64,000 bases of DNA from Lewinellaceae bacterium (GTDB taxonomy: Bacteria; Bacteroidota; Bacteroidia; Chitinophagales; Saprospiraceae). This document shows, piece by piece, positions 1-7,972 of this stretch. The first letter of the stretch is position 1, and every line of letters starts with the position of its first letter. Where the stretch lies: positions 1 to 64,000 of the forward strand of contig JADJOD010000005.1 of assembly GCA_016713985.1 (NCBI GenBank), written 5' to 3'. A program made the translations under genes and the position numbers. Under the pieces are notes generated by a model. That model worked only from the letters and a program-made list of their open reading frames with translations, was not told where the DNA came from and did not search any database.

Positions 1-119
1 TTTTGGAATAAAGTAGTATATATTTAATCCGATCTTACGTTTACGTGGTTATCCCTATTTTAATCTCATGATAATAAGTTTTACCAAGTCCTTCACGTCT
101 ATACGGGAAAATCAGAATT

Positions 120-161
120 ATTGATTGCGCCGGCATTGCCGGAGCAGTCAATACCTTTTTT
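120..161 (+). terminator. Intrinsic terminator of a gene lying left of the window
   Basis: A 15-nt arm at 120-134 pairs with 138-152 at 14 of 15 positions (one G-A mismatch, one G-T wobble) around a 3-nt loop. ACC and then a run of T follow at 153-161. This is the classic rho-independent layout on the + strand. No + strand gene before it is visible in the window, so it probably ends a gene outside the left edge. Confidence 0.7.
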
Positions 162-270
162 AATGTCAAATTGGAACAAAGCCTGTTGGACGTAGACTTT
201 TTTTAGGGATTTTATATGGGCACCGGGTCAGTTCGATAATCAAACATTTTAACCTAAATTTTATCAACAC

Positions 271-684
271 ATGAAAAGAACGTTCGCAAATCGGGGCTTG
301 ATGTCGGTTCTGGCGGGGTTCTTCCATTTCGGAGTTTTTGCTTTTGTCGGGAAACCGCGCCGACGCACTGAGCTTACAACTGGATGCAATCCAATGAAGC
401 AAAACAAGTGCTTCCAGCTGAAGTGAACACGGTGTACGGCAATCTTCACCAGTTGACGCAGGGACCCAAACTCAATGGTGCTTGTAGCCCACGCCATTTA
501 TTACCGGATGAGTTACCGCAAGGTGAACCCAGGGGAGCAATAGAACAATACGACGATCGAAGCGCTGAATGTGTTTTCGACGACACCGGGCGTTGCGACT
601 GGTGCTTTTGCGGCCGACGTAACGGTAACGAAAGCGCTGAAACGGGTTTTGTATAACGACGCTGTAGGTTTGTTGACCCTTTGA
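271..684 (+). CDS. Small secreted protein, frame broken by indels
   Basis: I do not recognise this gene. The ATG at 271 opens a signal-like N-terminus (MKRTFANRG, then a hydrophobic stretch ending near FAFVG). Coding sense then jumps frames: ADALSLQLDAIQ at about 351-390, NEAKQVLPAEVNTVYGNLHQ at about 393-452, VAHAIYYRMSYRKVNPGEQ at about 484-540, and TIEALNVFSTTPGVATG onward to a TGA at 682-684. Joined with single-base corrections this gives roughly 135 residues with no known domain. The next gene starts 55 nt later, so the two may be co-transcribed. The repeated frame changes match those in that neighbour and point to sequence errors, or to decay. Confidence 0.45.
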
Positions 685-739
685 TCCACCGTATTGCTGG
701 AGTAATTTCATTATGAATTCTTTTAACAACTATCATCTC

Positions 740-3700
740 ATGAGAAGAGAAATATTACACTTTGGGGCTTGACGCTCCTGGGCTGCCTGTTCGGAGCACA
801 GGTATTTGCTCAGACCACGGTCGATCACCCGTTGCAGGCAACACCAGTACGTTCACAATCACCCCGGTGGGTGCTTTTTTAACTATTACGATCCGGTTGG
901 CTCTGCCGGCGCCTATCAGACCTTCATCAACAACTCGACCATTACCTTTGCTCCACGACGGCTCCGGCCAACGAAGTCAAAGTGACTTTTTCGTCGTTCA
1001 GCACGGAAGGTGGATTTGACTTACTGACGGTGATTTGACGGCCCGACCACCGGTTCGCCGTTGATTGCGTCCACATCCGGCGGGGTTCCTCCGACCAATA
1101 TGCCGGGTAACGTGGTACAGACTACGACAACCAACGCCACGGACCAGTTGACGTTCCAGTTTTTTCTCGGACGCCATCATCACTTTGAGTACTGGCTGGG
1201 CCGCAGTAGTCGACCAGGTGGTTCCGCCGTGCGTGGTCACCGCTCCTGCCAACCTGAGCGTAGGCACGGGCGTCGGCGACACGGACTGCGCAGCAGACGT
1301 AGTATCTGCTGCTCCGACCTTCCCAGGCCCCGGGCTGCAGACGACGCTTACGCTTCGGTACTTAGTAAACGGCGGGGCTCCGGAATGGTTGTTCCGCAAC
1401 CGCTGGGCGCTACGGTGACCCTGGCCGCTATTCGAAAGGCACGAACGTGATTACCTGGCAATTGGTAGACCCTGCCCACGGGTACGATCATAGCCTCAGC
1501 GCTTGAAGCGATCACGGTAGTGGAACAACTTCGAACCCTGTGATCACCTGCCCTGCGAACATCACGATCAACCTGGATCAGGGCGCATGCTCGTCGGTGA
1601 GTATCGTACACGGTATCTGCGACGGACAACTGCCCGTACTTCAGCAACCTGACGGGTTACGCAGCAATTCCGGATACCAACATCACGATCGACCAGTTTT
1701 CTCCGTCCTGCTTTGTAGGCCAGAGTTACTACTTCCAGGTGCTGTCTGCACAGGCAACACCGCGTGAACGAACTTTGTACGTGTAGGTATCGTAAACACC
1801 TGGCCGGGCGGCTCCAGCCCACGGCGACGGTTCGTTTCCGTTTGTACTCGCTGACGAACGGCAGACCGCCGTACAACGTTAGCGCCGCCAACCAGGTGCT
1901 GTTGGGCACCTCTGCTCCCGGTGACGGTACCTGCGGGTTCTGCAGGCCCAGAAAGATCACGGTACCGTTCCCGGGCGTAACACTTCCGGCGAACACGACG
2001 ATCCTGATTGAAGGTTTCTCGTCAGAACGCATTTACGATTCCGTGCCCCGACCGGCGGCCAGGACGTAACGTGGTGGGCCGGCGACACCATCGGCGGTTC
2101 GCAGACCAACCCCTTCACGATGAGCGCATTTCCGGCGCCTCTGTACAACATGCTGGCGATTCTGTACGCCCAGACACTGGGCCCGATCCCGGTTAACCAA
2201 ACGGCAGGTCTTCCTTCCGGCGCGGAATTCCCGATCGGTACCGACGACGAACTGCTTCGGCCACGGACGGTGTAGGTTTGACCTCTACCTGCTGCTTCCA
2301 CGGTAACGGTTAAGAATACCCGAACCCGGTACAGACGCTGACTTGCAACGACCTGGTATACGTTTCTTGGATGCCGACTGCACGGAAGCGCTGGGCGCCG
2401 ACCAGATCCTGGAAGGTGGCCCTTACGGCTGCTACGACGACTATATCGTACAATTAGACAAAACACCTCCTTACGGCAACGGCCCGTGGGTACCCGCAAT
2501 ACTGGGTCCCGGCGACATCGGCAAGACGTATGCCGTACAGGTAACGGACCGGCTACCGGCAACAAATGCTGGGGTAACATCACGATCGAAGACAAACTGG
2601 CTCCGGTGCTGTTTGCACGAACACTGCGGTAGCCTGCAACGTTGACCCGAATCCTGCTGCCCAGCCGGTGACGTCGAACGCGCATACGCCAAGAACTTCA
2701 CGATTGCAGACGCACCTGCCGTTTCTTCGGCCACGTTCACTTTGCTCCGGGATCGACGGTGAACGACGTAAACGTAGTGTTCAAAACCAACCACACGTGG
2801 GTGGGTGACATCGACGCTACACTCACCGCCCCTTCGGGCACACAGATCAACTTGTTCAACCGCGTCAGCGGCACTGGCTTGCAGGCGACGGCAGATGTGG
2901 TATTTGACGATGCTGCCACACTGACACACGCCCAATTCACGGGCACCTGCGGCAACCTGCCGGCTGTTGCGGGTACGTACAAACCTGCTGCTGCGCTGTC
3001 CGCCTTCAATGGCCAGGACCAGGGCGGCACATGGATACTGCAGTAACGGACTATGTCGGTGGCGACGCCGGCCCAGTAAGCTTTTTGCCCGGTTGAACAT
3101 CAACTCCACGACGACAGTTCCAGGCTTCCCGAACGGTTTGACCCTCAACCAGACGGTATTCCCGACGGGCACACCGCAAATATACACGGTACCCGCAGGT
3201 TCAGGATCACCTGTTGTGGAAAACTGCTCGGACGTAACCTTGAGTTACCAGGACCAGGCATTGATCGAAGGACTGCGCTTCCGGCCTGAGTCAAAAATCG
3301 ATCAACCGCAAATGGACGGCCATCGACGCGAGCGGCAATACGAAAACCTGTATCCAGGTGATCGACTTCTTCCTGCCGACACTTACTGATGTAACGTTTC
3401 CGCCGGACTACGACAACGTAGACGCACCGGCCCTGCCCTGCGGCATCGGCTACCCGACCCGCAAGCGCTGGAGAACTCCGGTCTTCAAGGTTTCCCGTAC
3501 CTGCGACGGCACGTACAAAATCCTTCGCAACTGGGACGGTAGTAGACTGGTGTGCAGGCACTCCTCTTCGGACCAACAGATCATCAAAGTACTGGACGAC
3601 GCTGGCCCGAGCATTTCGTGCCCAGCCAACCTGACGGTATCGACCGATCCGTTCACGTGCTGTGCACAAATCAACCTTCCGGATGTGATCATCAGCGACA

Positions 3701-6700
3701 ACTGCTCGCGGATCAACAACATCGGCGGTATGATCATCGGCATCGATCCTTCGACGCTGGACACGATCGGTATGTTCCCGATCGGCGGCAGCCTGACGAC
3801 GTTCCCGGGCAACAACCTGTGGAACCCGGATACACTCGGCGCCTTTGGTTTCTCTCCTTGCCTGCCCCTGGGCACGCACACCGTATTGTACACGGCTGAA
3901 GACGACTGCGGCAACACGAGCACCTGCACGTTCCGCATCACGGTTCGGGACTTCATCCCGCCGGTAGCGGCCTGCGACGAGTTCACGATCGTATCGATCG
4001 GTCTGGACGATCCGTTCGACTGCTACGAGCCTGCTGACGGCTGCGACGGCGCGGGTGTAACGTGGGTGAAAGCCTCTACGTTCGACGACGGTTCTTACGA
4101 CAACTGCAATAACATCAAACTGACGATCAAACGCCTGCCGGACATGGTAACCGGCAACTACAGCCAGTGCATCCAAGACCTGAACTCGATCAACAACCAC
4201 CCGGATTGCGACGACTTCTTCCCGGATTTCCCGAACGAATTCGAACGCGCTATTACGGAAGGCGACTCGATCAAATTCTACTGCTGCGAAGTAGGTACCT
4301 CTCAAATGGTGCTGTTGACGGTATACCAACTGGATGCCTTCGGCAACTTCACGATCGGACCTGACGGTTCGCCGGTATCGAACTCCTGCATGGTGGAAGT
4401 AGAAGTACAGGACAAAATCAAGCCGGTATGTATCACCGGGCAACGTAACGGTATCGTGCGAATCGTTTGACCCGAGCCTATGGGCGTACGGCAAACCGGC
4501 GGTATACGACAACTGCTGCTTGGATACGTCGAAAGTCTACCAGGGCCAGTGCGGTTTGACGCACAGCGTAAACTACAACCTGTTCGACACGTTGTGCAAC
4601 AAAGGCACGATCACGCGCACGTTCCGTGTGTATGACTGCCACGGTCAGCAAAACCAGTGCACGCAGCGTATCATCGTGAACTACGAACAGGATTACTTCG
4701 TAAAATTCCCGAACGACGTTATCGTAACGGTATGCGACGGCACGGGCAACTACGGCGAACCCTCGTTCTACGGCAAAGACTGTGAACTGCTGGGTGTAAC
4801 GTTTGAAGACGACGTGTTCACGGTAGTACCGGACGCATGTTTGAAAATCGAACGTACGTGGAAGATCATCAACTGGTGCACGTACAACCCGAATGCGGGT
4901 TGCATCACGGTACCGAACCCGAACCCGAACGCGACATCGAACAGCCCGCAGAACCTTCCGGGCCCGATCGTATCGGCTTGTGGCACAGCCGCACCGTGGA
5001 ACCCGACGATCGTATCGATCGCCCCGGGCCAGCCGCAGACGAACTTCTGCACGTTCTACGACGCAAACGCGAACTGCTACATCTACAAACAGATCATCAA
5101 GATCATCGACACGCAGAAACCGACGGTAACCTGCCCGGCATCTCCGGTGGAATACTGCGACCTGACGGTGAACGACCCGCTGCTGTGGAACCAGTCGTAC
5201 TGGTGGGACCCGATCGTTGCCAGCACGACCTTTGCGAAGGCGATGCACCGCTGACGATCACGGCCACGGACCTGTGCTCGGGCGCGAATGTGAATATCTC
5301 GTACCTGTTGTTCCTGGACCTGAATGGCGACGGCACGATGGAGACGGTTATCAACAGCAACAACACACCTGCTCCCGGCACGGTTAACTTCAACAACGCG
5401 GGCAACCCGAGTTACACCGGCGGCGTACCGCAGGTGTTCGACGGACGTCCGGTGTTGCCGAACGAAATCTACCGCTGGGCGAATCACCAGAGCGTGAGCG
5501 GCACGACGCGCACGGCCAGTGTACAGTGGAAAACGTTTGCACAAATGCCGACACCGACCAACCAGTTTGGTTCGGCAGGTATCGCACCGCAACTGCCTTA
5601 CGGCACACACAAGATCAAGTGGACGATCACGGACGGCTGCGGCAACGAAACGTACTGCGAATACACCTTCGTGGTTGCAGACTGCAAAGCGCCGACGGTG
5701 GTATGCCACAACGGCCTGAGTGTGAACATCATGCCGACGCAGATGGTACAATTGTGGGCGACCGACTTCCTGCAGTACGCAGAAGACAACTGCACGCCTC
5801 CGACGACGTACACCCCCGGCCCGAACCAGTTGAAATTTGCGATCCGCAAAGCAGGCAGGAACCGACTTCCCGGTAGACGCGTTGGGCAACCCGATCACGA
5901 GCATCACGTTTACGTGTGCGGAGTTGGAGCAAAAAGACGTTGAATTGTGGGCGCAGGATTTGGCCGGCAACGCGGACTACTGCCTGACGTTCGTAGATGT
6001 ACAGGACAACAACAACAACTGTGTACCTGGCGGCACGGTAACGGTAGCGGGCGCTCTGACCACGGAGTCTAACGACGGCGTGGAAGATGCGAACGTAAAC
6101 CTTCAGGCCGGCACGGTGAACCAGTTCCAGATGACGGATGACCAGGGCGCGTTCTCGTTCCCGAGTTCTGTACCGTCGAATGCGAACTACACGGTGACGC
6201 CGACGAAAGACGACAACCCGCTCAACGGCGTATCGACGTATGACCTGGTGTTGATCTCGAAACACATCCTCGGCTTAGAGCCGTTGAACAGCCCGTACAA
6301 AATGATCGCAGCGGATGCCAACAAATCCAACTCGATCACGACGTTCGACATCGTAGAGATCCGCAAGTTGATCCTGGGTATCTACAACGAGTTGCCGAAC
6401 AACACCTCTTGGCGTTTTGTGGACCAGGACTTTGCGTTCCCGCAGCCGAACAACCCGTTTGCCACGACGTTCCCTGAAACGAAGAGCGTAGCAGGTGTGA
6501 CGACCGACCAGTTGGCCGACGACTTCGTAGGTGTTAAGATCGGTGACGTAAACGGCACGGCAATCGCCAATGCACTGATGAGCACGGACGACCGTTCTGC
6601 AAGCACCTTGTTGTTCGACGTACAGGACCGCGTTGTTAAAGCCGGCGAAGTATTCGAAGTGACGTTCAAAGGCGCGGAGAAAGTACAGGGCTACCAGTTC

Positions 6701-7237
6701 ACGATGAACTTTGCAGGCCTGGAAGTAGTAGACGTTGTACCTGGCGCAGACATGAAGTTGGAGAACTTCGGCGTATTTGCCGATGCGATCACGACGTCGA
6801 TGGACGGCGAAAACAGCGAGTTTGCGGTGAAATTCCGTGCAACGAAATCGGGACAACTGAGCGAAATGCTGGGTGTATCGAGCCGGATCACACGTGCAGA
6901 AGCATACAGCCTGAACAACAGCCGGATGGAAGTAGCCTTCCGTTTCAACGGCCAGGGTGGTGCAGTGATCGCAGGTGTAGGTTTCGAGTTGTACCAGAAC
7001 CAGCCGAACCCGTTTGTGAACAAAACGTTGGTAGGATTCCACCTGCCGGAAGCCACGGAAGCAACGCTGACGGTGTACGACAAAACAGGTCGTATGTTGT
7101 TCACGCAGAAAGGTCAGTTTGGCAGGGCTACAACGCCATTGCGATCGACCGCGCACTGTTGAACACGACGGGCGTGATGTACTACAACTGAAACCGCAAC
7201 GGATGCGGCAACGAAGAAGATGATTCAGACGAAGTAA
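740..7237 (+). CDS. Large T9SS-secreted CUB / P-domain / HYR adhesin, heavily frameshifted
   Basis: This was one gene of about 2,160 codons, now scattered over three frames. It starts at ATG 740 (MRREILH), and after one indel the signal peptide continues as WGLTLLGCLFGAQVFAQ with cleavage near AQVFA|Q. In order it encodes a CUB-like domain, HYR-type modules, a proprotein-convertase P-like domain, more HYR-type modules, a dockerin-like region, a cohesin-like region and a T9SS type A sorting domain ending in MIQTK. The product should be exported through T9SS and fixed at the cell surface, probably for adhesion. More than ten frame changes occur, most before 3360, yet sensible protein resumes each time. 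The part after about 2330 is a close paralogue of the end of the 18348-43884 gene. Sequencing error is more likely than decay, but both are possible. Confidence 0.75.
840..1225 (+). other. CUB-like domain within the 740-7237 gene
   Basis: Read across frames, the segment gives GTFTITP, then YDPVGSAGAYQTFINNSTIT, VKVTFSSFSTEGGFDLLTV, YDGPTTGSPLIASTSGG and, near the end, LSTGWAAVVDQV. The order of a Y-x-N-N start, V-x-V-T-F-x-x-F, the D-x-L-x-V-Y-D-G core and a final W is the CUB pattern, which usually mediates ligand or protein binding outside the cell. At least four frame changes fall inside this segment. Confidence 0.55.
2690..3085 (+). other. P-domain (proprotein convertase type) within the 740-7237 gene
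   Basis: The frame open at 2759-3046 reads NDVNVVFKTNHTWVGDIDAT, followed by LTAPSGTQINLFNRVSG and, later, NGQDQGGTWILQ. The H-T-x-x-x-D-(I/L) and L-x-(A/S)-P-x-G-T signatures and the closing G-x-W-x-L are typical of the P/Homo B domain, a beta-sandwich often attached to secreted proteases and T9SS cargo. It interrupts the stretch that otherwise parallels the end of the giant gene, so it is an insertion or replacement relative to that paralogue. Confidence 0.6.
3358..4470 (+). CDS. Longest intact fragment of the 740-7237 adhesin: HYR-type modules
   Basis: This open stretch of 370 codons carries two HYR-like modules. Its cues are SCPANLTVSTDPFTCCAQINL, an ISDNCSRI element, GNTSTCTFRITV and a later VEVEVQDKIKPVC. 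It matches the 40460-41110 part of the giant gene module by module. The frame breaks near 4440-4470 (GQRNGIVRIV is out of register) and resumes at about 4440-5254. It should be read as part of the 740-7237 gene; the apparent start codon is internal. Confidence 0.55.
   Translation: MIDFFLPTLTDVTFPPDYDNVDAPALPCGIGYPTRKRWRTPVFKVSRTCDGTYKILRNWDGSRLVCRHSSSDQQIIKVLDDAGPSISCPANLTVSTDPFTCCAQINLPDVIISDNCSRINNIGGMIIGIDPSTLDTIGMFPIGGSLTTFPGNNLWNPDTLGAFGFSPCLPLGTHTVLYTAEDDCGNTSTCTFRITVRDFIPPVAACDEFTIVSIGLDDPFDCYEPADGCDGAGVTWVKASTFDDGSYDNCNNIKLTIKRLPDMVTGNYSQCIQDLNSINNHPDCDDFFPDFPNEFERAITEGDSIKFYCCEVGTSQMVLLTVYQLDAFGNFTIGPDGSPVSNSCMVEVEVQDKIKPVCITGQRNGIVRIV
4520..5254 (+). CDS. Fragment of the 740-7237 adhesin, cysteine-rich region
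   Basis: About 245 codons follow on from the previous fragment and share very high similarity with 41180-41870 in the giant gene, including the runs QNQCTQRIIVNYEQDYFVKF and WKIINWCTYNP. The frame is lost near 5220: the paralogue continues as VGQHDLCEGD, and here the same words recur in another frame. It is not an independent gene. Confidence 0.5.
   Translation: MDTSKVYQGQCGLTHSVNYNLFDTLCNKGTITRTFRVYDCHGQQNQCTQRIIVNYEQDYFVKFPNDVIVTVCDGTGNYGEPSFYGKDCELLGVTFEDDVFTVVPDACLKIERTWKIINWCTYNPNAGCITVPNPNPNATSNSPQNLPGPIVSACGTAAPWNPTIVSIAPGQPQTNFCTFYDANANCYIYKQIIKIIDTQKPTVTCPASPVEYCDLTVNDPLLWNQSYWWDPIVASTTFAKAMHR
5837..7162 (+). CDS. C-terminal fragment of the 740-7237 adhesin: dockerin-like, cohesin-like, T9SS domain
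   Basis: A 441-codon stretch ends the gene. It contains a dockerin-like part (about 6195-6540, with ISKHILGLEPLN and the acidic loop AADANKSNSITTFD), a cohesin-like beta region (about 6600-6960, VKAGEVFEVTFKG onward) and the start of the T9SS sorting domain (YQNQPNPFVNKTLVGF). At about 7125 a base is missing relative to the paralogue (GGCAGGG here, GGCAAGGGT at 43770), so the frame ends early at 7162. In the restored frame the domain runs on to TAA at 7235-7237, ending in TKKMIQTK-like sequence. Confidence 0.6.
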   Translation: MRSAKQAGTDFPVDALGNPITSITFTCAELEQKDVELWAQDLAGNADYCLTFVDVQDNNNNCVPGGTVTVAGALTTESNDGVEDANVNLQAGTVNQFQMTDDQGAFSFPSSVPSNANYTVTPTKDDNPLNGVSTYDLVLISKHILGLEPLNSPYKMIAADANKSNSITTFDIVEIRKLILGIYNELPNNTSWRFVDQDFAFPQPNNPFATTFPETKSVAGVTTDQLADDFVGVKIGDVNGTAIANALMSTDDRSASTLLFDVQDRVVKAGEVFEVTFKGAEKVQGYQFTMNFAGLEVVDVVPGADMKLENFGVFADAITTSMDGENSEFAVKFRATKSGQLSEMLGVSSRITRAEAYSLNNSRMEVAFRFNGQGGAVIAGVGFELYQNQPNPFVNKTLVGFHLPEATEATLTVYDKTGRMLFTQKGQFGRATTPLRSTAHC

Positions 7238-7380
7238 AAGAAAAAGAAAGCGTTCCCCCTTCCCACACTGCGCGCGAGTGCGAACGGGGGGGGAACCTTC
7301 TTCTTCCTTAACCTTTGTCAGAAGATAAAAACAAGAGAAAAAACAGCGGCGCGAGCCTGCCGCATGAAGAATCGCCAGGT

Positions 7381-7413
7381 ACCGATTTTAACATACTTTA
7401 AAATCGGTTTTTG
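7381..7413 (+). terminator. Intrinsic terminator 1 after the adhesin gene
   Basis: ACCGATTTTA (7381-7390) pairs perfectly with TAAAATCGGT (7399-7408) around an 8-nt loop, and Ts follow. It lies about 145 nt past the stop at 7237. A weaker GTTCCCCC / GGGGGAAC pairing sits between them at about 7252-7295. Confidence 0.65.
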
Positions 7414-7418
7414 GGATG

Positions 7419-7451
7419 GCCTCTCTCCTGAAGTAGGAGGGGGGCTTTTTT
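7419..7451 (+). terminator. Intrinsic terminator 2 after the adhesin gene
   Basis: GCCTCTCTCCT (7419-7429) pairs over all 11 positions, with two G-T wobbles, with AGGAGGGGGGC (7435-7445) around the loop GAAGT, followed by six T. It sits only 10 nt after terminator 1, so the pair forms a tandem stop that insulates the glutamine synthetase gene downstream. Confidence 0.8.
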
Positions 7452-7644
7452 ATTGGGGGTGAGGTGTAATTATAAAAAGCAGATAGCGGCCCAAAAAGAA
7501 ACATTCAAAACAATAGAAGGATGAATTGATTTTTGCAAAACCATATTTTGCTATCCAGACTTGATTTTATCATATTTTCCGTTTTTTTGCTTTGTTAATT
7601 TCTGTCAAACATTCTCCCCAATTTAATTTTCTGTAAATTTTGGT

Positions 7645-7652
7645 TATCTTTG
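7645..7652 (+). promoter_or_regulatory. Candidate -7 box (TATCTTTG) for the glutamine synthetase transcript
   Basis: TATCTTTG fits the Bacteroidota -7 consensus TAnnTTTG. I do not see a good TTG -33 element at the usual distance. The same octamer occurs ahead of xseA at 45054-45061. If used, transcription would begin around 7660 and leave a leader of about 310 nt. Confidence 0.35.
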
Positions 7653-7972
7653 TGTCCGTAACAGCGCGATTCTAAAAGAGTAATGCCGCTTACGATCTGC
7701 TCCTCTGCTACTTATTACGGAATGCCGGCCCTGTCCGGCGTGTGGAGGAGACGCCCCGCATCCCAACCAAATTCTGCCCCCGTTTTTTATTTTACTGACA
7801 CACGACAACGGCGTTCTGCGCCGGTTAATCACTGTTTTATCTGAACGGCCCCGTCGGGTTAACGCTTTAATTTCCATTCCACAGGATTCTGCCGGATTAC
7901 GCCGAATGTTGTGGGTTTCCTTATTTTAATTGATATTCAACAAATTGCTCATTCACTTACTATTCATTCGAT
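7653..7972 (+). other. Long untranslated stretch before glutamine synthetase
   Basis: About 320 nt without convincing coding potential. The only reading frame of note is on the minus strand and has no recognisable product. The segment has GC-rich patches (for example around 7725-7760) in an AT-rich setting, as expected for a structured 5' leader. I do not recognise a known riboswitch or a glutamine-type element in it. Confidence 0.3.
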
